In this document: piece by piece, positions 20,336 through 28,985 of the stretch | Position numbering within the stretch: position 1 is the first letter of the stretch | Layout: each line of letters opens with the position of its first letter | Origin: Streptomyces sp. NBC_00287 | GTDB lineage: Bacteria; Actinomycetota; Actinomycetes; Streptomycetales; Streptomycetaceae | Direction of reading: 5' to 3' | Length of the DNA: 64,000 nucleotides | Assembly (NCBI RefSeq): GCF_036173105.1 | Contig: NZ_CP108053.1 | Location: 496,001 to 560,000, forward strand | The notes under the pieces: model-generated | The model's input: the letters and a program-made list of their open reading frames with translations, nothing else | The model's database searches: none | Told to the model about the DNA's origin: nothing | Made by a program: the position numbers and the translations under genes

Positions 20336-21232
20336 ATGGTGACGGAGCTGCCCCTGGACCAAGTGCGCACGCTGCTCGCGGTGGTGGACGAGGGCACATT
20401 CGATGCCGCGGCGGCCGCGCTGCATGTGACGCCGTCCGCGGTCAGCCAGCGAGTCAAGGCGCTCGAGCAGCGCACCGGGCGCGTGCTGCTGGTGCGGACC
20501 AAGCCGGTACGGCCCACCGAGTCCGGTGCGGTCGTGGTGCGGTTCGCGCGCCAGCTCGCCCGGCTGGAGCGAGACGCGCGCGCCGAGCTCGGCATGGGCG
20601 GCGCCGAAGAGGAAGCGACCCGGGTGTCGATCGCGGTGAACGCCGACTCCCTGGCGACCTGGTTCCTCGACGCCCTCACCCGCGTACCGTCCGAGCCGCC
20701 GCTCTGCTTCGAACTGCACCGCGAGGACGAGGCCCATACGGCGGCCCTGCTCAGGGAGGGCCTGGTGATGGCGGCGGTGACCTCCGCGTCCGAGCCCGTG
20801 GCGGGGTGTTCGGTACGGCTGCTCGGGAGGATGCGGTACGTCGCTGCGGCGAGCCCCGACTTCGCCGAGCGGTATCTCGCCGGACCGCTGCGGGAGGCGC
20901 TGCCGCAAGCGCCGTTGGTGACCTTCGACCGCAGCGACGAAATCCAGGACTCCTTCCTGAGACGCCTGCGCTGGAGCGGCACGGGTTCGGTCCGCCATCA
21001 GATCCCCACCTCGGAGGGGTTCCTGGCGGCCATCGAGGCAGGACTGGGCTGGGGCATGGTCCCGGAGATCCAGGCCGGCACCCAATTGCGCGAGGGCCGC
21101 CTGATCTCCCTCGCCCCGAAGCGGCCGCTGGACGTCCCCCTGTACTGGCAGCAGTGGAAGCTGGACTCCCCCGCCCTCGCGTCAGTGGCGGAAGTGGTGG
21201 CGACGACGGCGACTCAGGCGCTGCGCGCCTAG
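20336..21232 (+). CDS. LysR-family regulator of the LysG/ArgP type
   Basis: A 298-residue LysR regulator. The winged HTH is near the N-terminus (LDQVRTLLAVVDEGTFDAAAAALHVTPSAVSQRVKALEQ; key part HVTPSAVSQRVKALE), followed by the effector-binding domain with LVTFDRSDEIQDSFL and EGFLAAIEAGLGWGMVPE. ArgP/LysG proteins respond to lysine or arginine and activate the divergent exporter. The ATG at 20336 is directly preceded by an in-frame GTG at 20333, which could serve as the start. The gene overlaps the end of the convergent TetR gene by 4 bp. Confidence 0.9.
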   Translation: MVTELPLDQVRTLLAVVDEGTFDAAAAALHVTPSAVSQRVKALEQRTGRVLLVRTKPVRPTESGAVVVRFARQLARLERDARAELGMGGAEEEATRVSIAVNADSLATWFLDALTRVPSEPPLCFELHREDEAHTAALLREGLVMAAVTSASEPVAGCSVRLLGRMRYVAAASPDFAERYLAGPLREALPQAPLVTFDRSDEIQDSFLRRLRWSGTGSVRHQIPTSEGFLAAIEAGLGWGMVPEIQAGTQLREGRLISLAPKRPLDVPLYWQQWKLDSPALASVAEVVATTATQALRA

Positions 21233-21930
21233 CGAACCGGCAACCGCGCCTCCGCGCTGTCCAGCAGCATCTCGAGCGCCGTCGGATAAGCACTGGTCAC
21301 CATGCGTGTCGCCAGCAGCGGTGCCGCCTCGGCGATACGGGGGTGGGTGGTGCGGGGCAGGCGGGCGTACGTCGAGCGCCACATCGCCTCGTCGGCGCGC
21401 TGCGAGGCGCTCGGCAGGGCCAGGGAGGCGGCGTCCAGGGCGGCGAAGGCCAGCGTCTGGTCGATGAAGGCGTGGTAGATCCGGACGGTCTCGGGCAGCG
21501 GGAAGCCCGCGGTGCGCAGGACGTCCAACACCGCCTCGTCGGCGGCGAGTTCGTTCGCCCGGCCGGTGACCCGGTTCGTCGTCAGCAGGGCGGCCTGCGG
21601 ATGGGCGACATAGGCGGCATGGATCCTCAGCCCGACCGTCCTCAGGTCCGCCCGCCACCGTCCCGTCGCCCGCCAGCCGCGCAGGGCCTGCCCGATGAGC
21701 GCGTCGCCGATGGCGAGGGTGAGGTCGTCCATGCCACGGAAGTACCGGTAGAGCGTGCTCGGGTCGGCGTCCAGGGCGAGCCCCAGGCGGCGCGCGGTGA
21801 GCCCGGCGCTGCCGTGTTCGCGCAGCAGGCGCAGCGCGGTCTCGACGATCAGCGCCTCGGACAGCACGGTGCCGCTCTTGGTCGGACGGCGCCGACGCCG
21901 CTTCTCCTCGGGGACCACTGCTTTCGGCAT
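21229..21930 (-). CDS. TetR/AcrR family transcriptional regulator
   Basis: A 233-residue TetR-type repressor. After a basic N-terminus (EKRRRRRPTKSG), the HTH spans about residues 25-70 with LTARRLGLALDADPSTLYRYFRGMDDLT. The C-terminal helical domain resembles the TetR_C type seen in ligand-responsive repressors. The ATG follows AGGAGAG. It is divergent from a saccharopine-dehydrogenase-like gene with 107 bp between starts, where an inverted repeat CAACGCC/GGCGTTG flanks a TTGACC box; it probably represses that gene and itself. Confidence 0.88.
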   Translation of the reverse strand: MPKAVVPEEKRRRRRPTKSGTVLSEALIVETALRLLREHGSAGLTARRLGLALDADPSTLYRYFRGMDDLTLAIGDALIGQALRGWRATGRWRADLRTVGLRIHAAYVAHPQAALLTTNRVTGRANELAADEAVLDVLRTAGFPLPETVRIYHAFIDQTLAFAALDAASLALPSASQRADEAMWRSTYARLPRTTHPRIAEAAPLLATRMVTSAYPTALEMLLDSAEARLPVR

Positions 21931-21950
21931 GCCGCTCTCCTGTCTTATGC

Positions 21951-21988
21951 CAACGCCATTGACCTTACGTGAGCCGCAGGCGTTGTAT
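21951..21988 (+). promoter_or_regulatory. Promoter and candidate TetR operator upstream of the saccharopine dehydrogenase gene
   Basis: TTGACC (21959-21964) and TTGTAT (21983-21988) with an 18-bp spacer form a plausible sigma-70-type promoter reading toward 22038. A 7-bp inverted repeat, CAACGCC (21951-21957) and GGCGTTG (21979-21985), brackets it and could be the binding site of the adjacent TetR protein. Confidence 0.45.
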
Positions 21989-22037
21989 CTCCGCCGGGGC
22001 CCCGCCGTACATCAACCTCCAGCAGGGAGTTCTCGTC

Positions 22038-23252
22038 ATGCGTGTACTGCTCGTGGGCGCCGGTGGTGTGGGTACCGCCGTGACCCGGATCGCCGCCCGG
22101 CGTCGGTTCTTCGAGGCGATGGTGGTCGCCGACTTCGACCCGGCGCGCGCCGAGGCGGCCGTCGCACACCTCGGCGACCCGCGCTTCCGCGCCGAGCGTG
22201 TCGACGCCGGCGACGAGGCCGCGGTGGCCGAACTGCTGCGGCGGCACTCCTGCGACGTGCTGCTCAACGCCACCGACCCGCGCTTCGTGATGCCGCTGTT
22301 CCGGGCGGCGCGAACCGCCGGTGCCACCTATGTCGACATGGCGATGTCCCTGTCGCGTCCGCACTCCGAGCGCCCGTACCAGGAGTGCGGGGTCAAGCTC
22401 GGCGACGAGCAGTTCGCCGAGGCCGAGCAGTGGGCGAAGGAGGGCGCGCTGGCTCTGGTCGGCATGGGAGTGGAGCCGGGTCTCTCGGATGTCTTCGCCC
22501 GGTACGCGGCCGATGAACTCTTCGACGATATCGAGGAGATCGGCGTCCGCGACGGCGCGAACCTCACCGTCGACGGCTACGACTTCGCCCCCTCCTTCAG
22601 CATCTGGACCACGATCGAGGAGTGCCTCAACCCGCCGGTCGTCTACGAGGCCGACCGGGGCTGGTTCACCACCGAACCCTTCAGCGAACCCGAGGTGTTC
22701 GACTTCCCCGAGGGCATCGGCCCGGTGGAGTGCGTGAACGTGGAGCACGAGGAGGTGCTGCTCGTCCCGCGCTGGGTCGACGCGCGCCGTGTCACCTTCA
22801 AATACGGCCTGGGCGAGGAGTTCATCAGCACGCTCAGGACGCTGCACCTGCTGGGCCTGGACCGCACCGAGCCGGTGACCGTACCGGGCCCCGAAGGGCC
22901 GGTGCAGGTCTCGCCCCGGGACGTGGTCGCCGCCTGTCTGCCGGATCCGGCGACGCTGGGTGAGCGGATGCGCGGCAAGACCTGCGCGGGCACCTGGGTG
23001 CGGGGCGTGAAGGACGGGGCGCCGCGGGAGGTGTACCTGTACCACGTCGTCGACAACGAGTGGTCGATGGCCGAGTACGGCAGCCAGGCCGTGGTGTGGC
23101 AGACGGCCGTCAACCCGGTCGTCGCGCTCGAACTCCTCGCCGGCGGCGCCTGGTCGGGCGCCGGCGTGCTGGGCCCGGAGGCCTTCCCGGCCCGTCCGTT
23201 CCTGGATCTGCTGACCGAGTACGGCTCTCCGTGGGGCCTGCGCGAGCAGTGA
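22038..23252 (+). CDS. Saccharopine dehydrogenase-like NAD(P) oxidoreductase
   Basis: A 404-residue protein of the saccharopine dehydrogenase family. The Rossmann motif is at the extreme N-terminus (MRVLLVGAGGVGTAV), followed by DVLLNATDPRFVMPLF and GVEPGLSDVFARYAAD, all characteristic of the Lys9/carboxynorspermidine synthase group. The reaction may be reductive formation or cleavage of a secondary amine between an amino acid and an oxo acid; the substrate is not evident. ATG 22038 follows CAGGGAG. It is controlled, by inference, by the divergent TetR gene. A role in lysine or polyamine metabolism would fit the decarboxylase and LysE genes a few kb upstream, but this is only circumstantial. 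Confidence 0.85.
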   Translation: MRVLLVGAGGVGTAVTRIAARRRFFEAMVVADFDPARAEAAVAHLGDPRFRAERVDAGDEAAVAELLRRHSCDVLLNATDPRFVMPLFRAARTAGATYVDMAMSLSRPHSERPYQECGVKLGDEQFAEAEQWAKEGALALVGMGVEPGLSDVFARYAADELFDDIEEIGVRDGANLTVDGYDFAPSFSIWTTIEECLNPPVVYEADRGWFTTEPFSEPEVFDFPEGIGPVECVNVEHEEVLLVPRWVDARRVTFKYGLGEEFISTLRTLHLLGLDRTEPVTVPGPEGPVQVSPRDVVAACLPDPATLGERMRGKTCAGTWVRGVKDGAPREVYLYHVVDNEWSMAEYGSQAVVWQTAVNPVVALELLAGGAWSGAGVLGPEAFPARPFLDLLTEYGSPWGLREQ

Positions 23253-23362
23253 CCGCGTTCCGACCCAGGACTCCGTGGTTTCACTTCCGTATCGACAGGT
23301 GACCCGAAAGCGACTAAAAGCATCCGAAAGGGCACGTACGACTTCGAGCGAAGGTGACTTCG

Positions 23363-23614
23363 ATGGATGACTGGCGCGACCGTGCCTCCTGCCGCCACGA
23401 GGATCCCGATCTCTTCTTCCCGATCGGCACCTCGGGCCCGGCGCTGCTGCAGACGGAGCAGGCGAAGGCGGTGTGCCGGCGCTGTCCGGTGCGGGAGCGG
23501 TGTCTGCGCTGGGCGTTGGACACCGGGCAGGCGGTCGGGGTGTGGGGCGCAACGAGCGAGGGGGAGCGCCTGGCGCTGCTGCGGCGTACGGCGGTGCGCC
23601 GCAGCAGCGGTTAG
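23363..23614 (+). CDS. WhiB-family iron-sulfur transcription factor
   Basis: An 83-residue Wbl protein starting MDDWRDRASCRHEDPDLFFP. The four cluster-binding cysteines are visible in ASCRHED, AVCRRCPVRERC, followed by the LRWALDTG and GVWGATSEGER turn and a basic C-terminus (LLRRTAVRRSSG). The family ligates a 4Fe-4S cluster and works with the principal sigma factor. It is close to WblE in the segment FPIGTSGPALLQTEQAK. The ATG at 23363 follows GAAGG; an upstream in-frame ATG at 23354 is less well placed. Its stop overlaps the stop of the convergent sensor kinase gene by 3 bp. Confidence 0.93.
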   Translation: MDDWRDRASCRHEDPDLFFPIGTSGPALLQTEQAKAVCRRCPVRERCLRWALDTGQAVGVWGATSEGERLALLRRTAVRRSSG

Positions 23615-25434
23615 CCCTCCGGTGCTTCGCCTCGCGGCAGTCGCAAGGTGAACACCGAGCCGGTGCCGGGCTGGCTCCTCGCCTCGGCCGTACCGCCGTG
23701 TGCGGCCAGCAGGTGGCGGACGATGGGCAGTCCGAGTCCGCTGCCGCCGGTGCGGCGACTGCGGGACTTCTCCGCCCGCCAGAACCGGTCGAAGACATGC
23801 GGCAGGTCCTCGGGAGCGATGCCGGTACCGGTGTCGATGACGTCCAGGACGACGTCGTCGCCGTCGCGGCGGGCGGCCAGGGTGACGGTGCCGCCGGACG
23901 GGGTGTGTCTGAGCGCGTTGGAGACGAGGTTGCCGAGCGCCTGGCGCATCCGGACGGGGTCGGCGTCCAGCCAGGGGGTGCCCTCGGCCGTGGTGCGCAG
24001 GGTGACGTCCGCCGCGTCGGCGGCGACGCGGTGGGCGGCGGCGACCTGGTCGAGGAGTTCGTCGGCGCGGACGGGTTCGCGGTGCAGCCGCAGGGTGCCG
24101 GCGTCGGCGTCGGCGAGGTCCTGGAGATCGTCGATGACGCGCTGGAGGACGAGCGCCTCGTCGTGCAGGGAGGCCAGCAGGGCGGGGTCGGGGTCGACGA
24201 CGCCGTCCCGGGTGACCTCGAGCCAGCCACGGATGTTGGTGAGAGGGCTGCGCAGTTCGTGGGCGATGTCGCTGACCATCGCCTTGCGCTGGGCCTCCAA
24301 CCGGGCGCGGCGCTCGGTGAGTTCGTTGAAGGCCGCCGCGAGGATCCCGGTCTCGTCGCGGGTGGTGACGGGCACCCGCACATGCCGGTCCGGGGGCTGC
24401 TGTGCGGCGGCGGTCAGCGCCCGCAGCGGTCTGACCAGCCGGGTGGCAACGGCGGCGGTCACGGCCACGGTGACGGCGAGTACGAGTCCCGCGGCGCCCA
24501 CGACCTTGGTCCAGTTGGCCGGGGACAGGTCGAAGCGCACGGCGGGCCGGTCCCCGACGCCGAGGAACAGGTCGGCGGCCGGGGCGACATAGGGGTCGAG
24601 CTGGGCCCGGCGGGCCCGGTCGAGGCAGGCCTGCGCCTGCTGCTGGGCGCGCTCTTGCGGCTGCGTGCCCAGCTTGGCCAGGAGGTACCGGGAGTCCATC
24701 CCCCGGTCGGTGACGTCGACGGAGACGAACAGCGGCTCGCGGAACTCCAGTCCGCGCTCGTCCAGACATCCGCGGGCGTGCTCGGTCAGCTCCGCCAGCG
24801 CCTTGTTCTCGGTGGCGGTGGGGGTGTTGAGCCGTCCGTCGGCGCACTCCAGGGGCACGTAATCGACGGCGCTGCCGTCGTCGTCGGTGAGGACCGGGCG
24901 GCCGGTCGGGGTGCGCTCCACGGTCGCGTTGACGCCGTTACGGGCGAAGCACTCGCGCCGCTCGCCGGCGAGGCGGTCGAGCCCGGCGCGCTCGGCGGCG
25001 GGCAGCCGGTAGGGGCCGACCACTCGGGGGTCGATGCCGCCGCGCTGGGCGCCGCGGTCGGTGTGGGTGTCGGTGGTCAGCGGGTCGACGGTGGCGGCGG
25101 CGCGCGGCGGCAGCGGGGTGCCGGGTGCCGCGGAGTCGGCGATCACCTTGCGGTCGGCGGTGGTCAGGGCGATGCGCCGGCCGATCCGGTCGGACAGCTC
25201 GCGCAGGGTGTCCTCGACGCCCTGCCAGTCGGGGTGGGTCGCCGCGTAGCCACTGAGCCGGTCGAGGACGTCCATGTCGTCGGCGAGGACCTGGCCCTGC
25301 TCCTCGCGCAGGGCGCGGGTCGTGGTCTCCACCGCCAGCCACGCCGTCGCCGCCACCGAGCACACCGCGATCAGCACCGAGGCGATCAGCAGCCGGACCA
25401 GGAGCCGCTTGCGCAGCGGTATGCCGGAGCTCAT
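23611..25434 (-). CDS. Two-component sensor histidine kinase
   Basis: A 607-residue membrane kinase. A first membrane segment (about residues 12-32, VRLLIASVLIAVCSVAATAWL, key part LLIASVLIAVCSVAATAW) leads to a large extracytoplasmic domain of about 270 residues with several Cys, then a second membrane segment (VVGAAGLVLAVTVAVTAAVAT region), HAMP, and the H box DIAHELRSPLTNIRGW (His392). The N and G boxes (NLVSNALRHTPSGG, GTGIAPEDLPHVFDRFWR, GGSGLGLPIV) are intact. It overlaps the upstream response regulator gene by 4 bp (ATGA). The operon begins with an L,D-transpeptidase gene, pointing to envelope sensing. Confidence 0.93.
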   Translation of the reverse strand: MSSGIPLRKRLLVRLLIASVLIAVCSVAATAWLAVETTTRALREEQGQVLADDMDVLDRLSGYAATHPDWQGVEDTLRELSDRIGRRIALTTADRKVIADSAAPGTPLPPRAAATVDPLTTDTHTDRGAQRGGIDPRVVGPYRLPAAERAGLDRLAGERRECFARNGVNATVERTPTGRPVLTDDDGSAVDYVPLECADGRLNTPTATENKALAELTEHARGCLDERGLEFREPLFVSVDVTDRGMDSRYLLAKLGTQPQERAQQQAQACLDRARRAQLDPYVAPAADLFLGVGDRPAVRFDLSPANWTKVVGAAGLVLAVTVAVTAAVATRLVRPLRALTAAAQQPPDRHVRVPVTTRDETGILAAAFNELTERRARLEAQRKAMVSDIAHELRSPLTNIRGWLEVTRDGVVDPDPALLASLHDEALVLQRVIDDLQDLADADAGTLRLHREPVRADELLDQVAAAHRVAADAADVTLRTTAEGTPWLDADPVRMRQALGNLVSNALRHTPSGGTVTLAARRDGDDVVLDVIDTGTGIAPEDLPHVFDRFWRAEKSRSRRTGGSGLGLPIVRHLLAAHGGTAEARSQPGTGSVFTLRLPRGEAPEG

Positions 25435-26135
25435 CCGCGGCCGCCGCTCAGCTTGTAGCCCACCCCGAACACCGTCAGCAGCCGGACCGGCCGCCGCGGG
25501 TCGGCCTCGATCTTGCGGCGCAGATTCATGATGTGGACGTCCACGGCCCGTTCGGTCGAGGCCCGGTCCGTGCCCCGCGTGCACTCCAGCAACTGCCGCC
25601 GGGAGAACACCCGCTCCGGCTCGGCGGTCATGGCGAGCAGGATCTGGAACTCGGCCGGCGTGCACTCCACCGGCTCCCCGTCACAGCGCACCTCGTGCCG
25701 CGCCGCATCGACGGCGAGCCCCGCGGCCCGTACGACGGGATCCTCCCGCCGGTCGGCGGCCCGTCCGCTGCGCCGCAGCACCGTACGGATCCGGGCCATC
25801 AACTCGCGCGGGCTGTACGGCTTGGTCATGTAGTCGTCGGCGCCGAGCTCCAGGCCCAGCAGGACGTCGTCCTCGGCGGAGCGGGCGGTGAGCATCAGCA
25901 CCGGGATGTCCGGATTCTCGGGGTTCCGGCGCAGCACCCGGCACACCCCGAAGCCGTCGATCACCGGAAGCATCAGATCCAGCACGACGAGATCGGGGCG
26001 CAGCCGACGGGCCGCGTCCAGGGCAGCCGCGCCGTCGTGGACCACCGTGGCGCTGTGACCCTCCGCCAGCAGGGAGCGCCGTATGAGTTCGGCCTGCATC
26101 TCGTCGTCCTCGGCAACCAGCACAAATGCGCACAC
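25431..26135 (-). CDS. OmpR-family response regulator
   Basis: A 234-residue receiver plus winged-helix protein. The receiver has the acidic pocket LVAEDDE, the phosphorylated Asp53 in LVVLDLMLPVIDGFG, the Thr in LMLTARSAEDD and the Lys in DDYMTKPYSPREL. The C-terminal trans_reg domain runs from about residue 135 (FQILLAMTAEPERVFSRRQLLE, key part EPERVFSRRQLLE) to YKLSGG. GTG 26135 is the start. It lies 19 bp after the L,D-transpeptidase gene and overlaps the kinase gene, so the three genes form one operon. Confidence 0.94.
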   Translation of the reverse strand: MCAFVLVAEDDEMQAELIRRSLLAEGHSATVVHDGAAALDAARRLRPDLVVLDLMLPVIDGFGVCRVLRRNPENPDIPVLMLTARSAEDDVLLGLELGADDYMTKPYSPRELMARIRTVLRRSGRAADRREDPVVRAAGLAVDAARHEVRCDGEPVECTPAEFQILLAMTAEPERVFSRRQLLECTRGTDRASTERAVDVHIMNLRRKIEADPRRPVRLLTVFGVGYKLSGGRG

Positions 26136-26154
26136 GCGGCGGATCCTAGGCGGT

Positions 26155-26883
26155 TCAGCGGGCGAGGGAGTCGGCGTCGCCCATGACGACGACGGGCTTC
26201 TTGTCGGGGTCCAGGGCCAGGAGCAGCGCCTTCATATGGTCCTTCGCGATGCTCACACAACCCTGGGTGGGTCCGTCGTGGTCGACGTGGAGCCATATGC
26301 CGCCACCGCGGCCGTCGCCCAGCGGGCGGGTCCAGTCGAGCGGTGAAGTCCCCGGCTTGCGGTTGTAGTTGATGGCGACGACGTAGTCGAAGGAGCCCGC
26401 CAGGGGTTCGCCCTCGAAGCCGGTCCCGGTCGCGGTGAAGCCGACGCCGTGATCGTACGGCAGCCGGGTTCCGGGGTCGCGCAGCCGTCCGCCGGCGTCG
26501 GTGAGGGCGAAGACCCCGATGGGTGTGCGCAGATCACCGGCCCGGTGCTGGTCGGTCCAGCCCCGCAGCGCGTTGTGCGCGGGCCATGTCTCGCGGGCCT
26601 CCCAGCCGGCGTCGGTGCGCTCGTACAGGACGGCTGTGGACCGCGAGGAGTTCTTGCCGCGTCCGGTGACCACGACGGCCTGGCGGGCGCCGGTCGGGAC
26701 CTCGGCCCAGGTCTTGGGCCCGAGCCCGGGCAGTTGCTGTGGGGCCAGGTCGAGGGAGATCTCGGGTGCGGGCGTCTGCTGCCGCATCGGGGCGTGGGCC
26801 GGGGTCCGCGCTGCTTCGGCGCCGCATCCGGTGAGCAGGAGGGCGGCGGCCAGCAGGGCGGCCCGAGGGTTCGGGGTGATCAT
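26155..26883 (-). CDS. L,D-transpeptidase family lipoprotein
   Basis: A 242-residue predicted lipoprotein: the signal peptide ends in the lipobox LTGC (Cys20). The catalytic domain has the YkuD-type signature GGIWLHVDHDGPTQGCVSI with His199 and Cys209 as likely catalytic residues. Such enzymes form 3-3 cross-links in peptidoglycan or attach proteins to it; the spacing of His and Cys is shorter than in classical YkuD, so substrate specificity is uncertain. It is the first gene of the operon with an OmpR-type regulator and sensor kinase, which suggests that the two-component system monitors the envelope and that the enzyme is part of its output. The ATG at 26883 starts MITPNPRAALLAAALLL. Confidence 0.87.
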   Translation of the reverse strand: MITPNPRAALLAAALLLTGCGAEAARTPAHAPMRQQTPAPEISLDLAPQQLPGLGPKTWAEVPTGARQAVVVTGRGKNSSRSTAVLYERTDAGWEARETWPAHNALRGWTDQHRAGDLRTPIGVFALTDAGGRLRDPGTRLPYDHGVGFTATGTGFEGEPLAGSFDYVVAINYNRKPGTSPLDWTRPLGDGRGGGIWLHVDHDGPTQGCVSIAKDHMKALLLALDPDKKPVVVMGDADSLAR

Positions 26884-26943
26884 GCGTCGACCTTGACGGA
26901 CACTTGTGAGGAACCCGTCAGCCCCGCGTGGAAAGGCCTGACA

Positions 26944-27291
26944 GTGAGCATCCGCATCCGCCGCGTCTACGACCCACCCGAGCCGCAGGACGGCGTGCGC
27001 GTCCTGGTCGACCGGCTGTGGCCGCGCGGGGTGTCGAAGGACGCGGCCCGCGTGGACGAGTGGCCCAAGGCGCTCACCCCGTCGAACGAACTGCGCCGCT
27101 GGTACCACGCGGGCGAGGGGTCGTACGAGGAGTTCGCGCGACGTTACGAGGCGGAGCTGGCCGCCCCTGAGGCGGCCGAACTCCTCGACCGCCTCAGGGA
27201 GTTGACCGGGAAGGGACCCCTGACGCTGCTGACGGCCGTGAAGACCCCCGAGGAGAGTCACGCGGCCGTCCTCGCCCGTCTGCTGGGCTGA
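26944..27291 (+). CDS. DUF488 family protein (YeaO-like)
   Basis: A 115-residue protein with the DUF488 signature YDPPEPQDGVRVLVDRLWPRGVSK near the N-terminus (key part VLVDRLWPRG) and LTLLTAVKTPEESHA at the C-terminal end, where the TPEE segment is typical. The function is not known. The start is GTG 26944 after GGAAAGG. It is divergent from the L,D-transpeptidase gene with 60 bp between starts and ends 4 bp before the convergent FAD dehydrogenase gene. Confidence 0.87.
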   Translation: MSIRIRRVYDPPEPQDGVRVLVDRLWPRGVSKDAARVDEWPKALTPSNELRRWYHAGEGSYEEFARRYEAELAAPEAAELLDRLRELTGKGPLTLLTAVKTPEESHAAVLARLLG

Positions 27292-27295
27292 GCGC

Positions 27296-28969
27296 TCAGC
27301 CGGTCTGCTGGGCGGCGGCCCGTCCCGCCGCCCGCCCGGAGAACAGACAGCCGCCGAGGAAGGTGCCCTCCAGCGCGTTGTAGCCGTGCACGCCGCCACC
27401 GCCGAAGCCAGCCACCTCACCGGCCGCGTACAGGCCCCCCACCGGCTGCCCGTCGACGCCGAGCGCCCGGGAGTCCAGGTCGGTCTGGATGCCGCCGAGG
27501 GTCTTGCGGGTGAGGATGTGCAGCTTGACGCCGATCAGCGGGCCCGCCGACGGGTCGAGGATGCGGTGCGGGGTGGCGACCCGGCCGAGACGGTCGCCGA
27601 TGTAGCGGCGGGCGTTGCGGATGCCCTGCACCTGGGCGTCCTTGCTGTAGGAGTTGGCGAGTTGGAGGTCGCGGGCCTCGATCTGGCGGCGCACCGTGGC
27701 CGCGTCGAGCAGCGGCTTCTCGGTCAACCCGTTCATCTTCTCGACGAGCTGCTCCAGGTTGGGGGCGGTCACGAAGTCCGCGCCCTTGCGCAGGAACGCG
27801 TCGACCGGTCCCGGCGCACCCTTGCCGAGCACGCGTTCCTTGAGGAAGCCCGCCCGGTCCTTGGCGGTGATGTCGGGGTTCTGCTCGGAGCCGGAGAGCG
27901 CGAACTCCTTCTCGATGATCTTCTGGGTGAGGATGAACCAGGAGTGGTCGTATCCGGCGATGTCCTCGGTGGTGCGCAGGTACTTGAGGGTGCCGAGGGT
28001 GTCGTAGCCGGGCAGGCACGGGTCGGGCAGCCGGCGGCCGAGCGCGTCGAACCACATCGAGGACGGTCCGGGCAGGATGCGGATGCCGTGTCCGGGCCAG
28101 ATCGGGTCCCAGTTCTGCAGGCCCTCGGTGTAGTGCCACATCCGGTCGCGGTTGACCAGCCGTACGCCCGCCTGCGCGCTGATGTCGAGCATCCGGCCGT
28201 CGACGTAGGCGGGGACTCCGGTGACCATCTCGGCGGGCGGGGTGCCGAGGCGCTCGGGCCAGTAGCGGCGGACGATGTCGTGGTCGGCGCCGATGCCGCC
28301 GGTGGTGACGACGACGGCCTGGGCGGTGAGCTCGAAGTCGCCGACGCGGTCGCGGTTGGACTTCACGCCCCGGGCCGAGGTGTCCTCGGCGAGGACGGTG
28401 CCGCGCACCCCGCGCGCCTGGCCGTCCTCGATGACGAGCTCGTCGACCTGGTGGCGGTAGTAGAAGGTCAGCAGCCCGTCACGGGCGGCCTGCTTGGCGT
28501 AGCCCACGAAGGGTTCCACCACGCCGGTGCCGGTGCCCCAGGCGATGTGGAAGCGGGGTACGGAGTTGCCGTGGCCGTGGGCGCGGAGGTCGCCGCGCTC
28601 GGCCCAGCCGACGGTGGGCAGGAACTTGATGCCGTGCCCCTCCAGCCAGGACCGTTTCTCGCCCGCCGCGAACTCGACGTAGGCCCGCGCCCAGCGCACC
28701 GCCCAGGAGTCCTCGTCGTCCACGCGGTCGAACCCGGCGCTGCCCTGCCAGTCGTTCCAGGCCAGCTCGAAGGAGTCCTTGATCTTCAGGCGCCGCTGCT
28801 CCGGTGAGTCGACCAGGAACAGCCCGCCGAACGACCAGAAGGCCTGTCCGCCCAGGTTGTTGGAGTTCTCCTGGTCCACCAGGGCGACCCGGCGGCCCCT
28901 GCTGGTGAGTTCATGTGCGGCAACGAGACCCGCGAGGCCCGCTCCGACGACGATGACGTCGGCATCCAT
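27296..28969 (-). CDS. FAD-binding dehydrogenase (flavocytochrome c / KstD-like)
   Basis: A 557-residue flavoprotein of the fumarate reductase/succinate dehydrogenase superfamily. The N-terminal FAD motif is DVIVVGAGLAGLVAAHELTSRG, shown here by VVGAGLAGLVAAHEL, followed by NNLGGQAFWSFGG. The C-terminus has GLYAAGEVAGFGGGGVHGYNALEG, key part AAGEVAGFGGGGVHG. Related enzymes dehydrogenate ketosteroids or reduce enoates; the substrate here is unknown. It lies 16 bp downstream of a TetR gene on the same strand, which has a palindromic operator upstream, so the pair is probably ligand-induced. Confidence 0.88.
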   Translation of the reverse strand: MDADVIVVGAGLAGLVAAHELTSRGRRVALVDQENSNNLGGQAFWSFGGLFLVDSPEQRRLKIKDSFELAWNDWQGSAGFDRVDDEDSWAVRWARAYVEFAAGEKRSWLEGHGIKFLPTVGWAERGDLRAHGHGNSVPRFHIAWGTGTGVVEPFVGYAKQAARDGLLTFYYRHQVDELVIEDGQARGVRGTVLAEDTSARGVKSNRDRVGDFELTAQAVVVTTGGIGADHDIVRRYWPERLGTPPAEMVTGVPAYVDGRMLDISAQAGVRLVNRDRMWHYTEGLQNWDPIWPGHGIRILPGPSSMWFDALGRRLPDPCLPGYDTLGTLKYLRTTEDIAGYDHSWFILTQKIIEKEFALSGSEQNPDITAKDRAGFLKERVLGKGAPGPVDAFLRKGADFVTAPNLEQLVEKMNGLTEKPLLDAATVRRQIEARDLQLANSYSKDAQVQGIRNARRYIGDRLGRVATPHRILDPSAGPLIGVKLHILTRKTLGGIQTDLDSRALGVDGQPVGGLYAAGEVAGFGGGGVHGYNALEGTFLGGCLFSGRAAGRAAAQQTG

Positions 28970-28985
28970 GCGACCGTTCCCTTCT

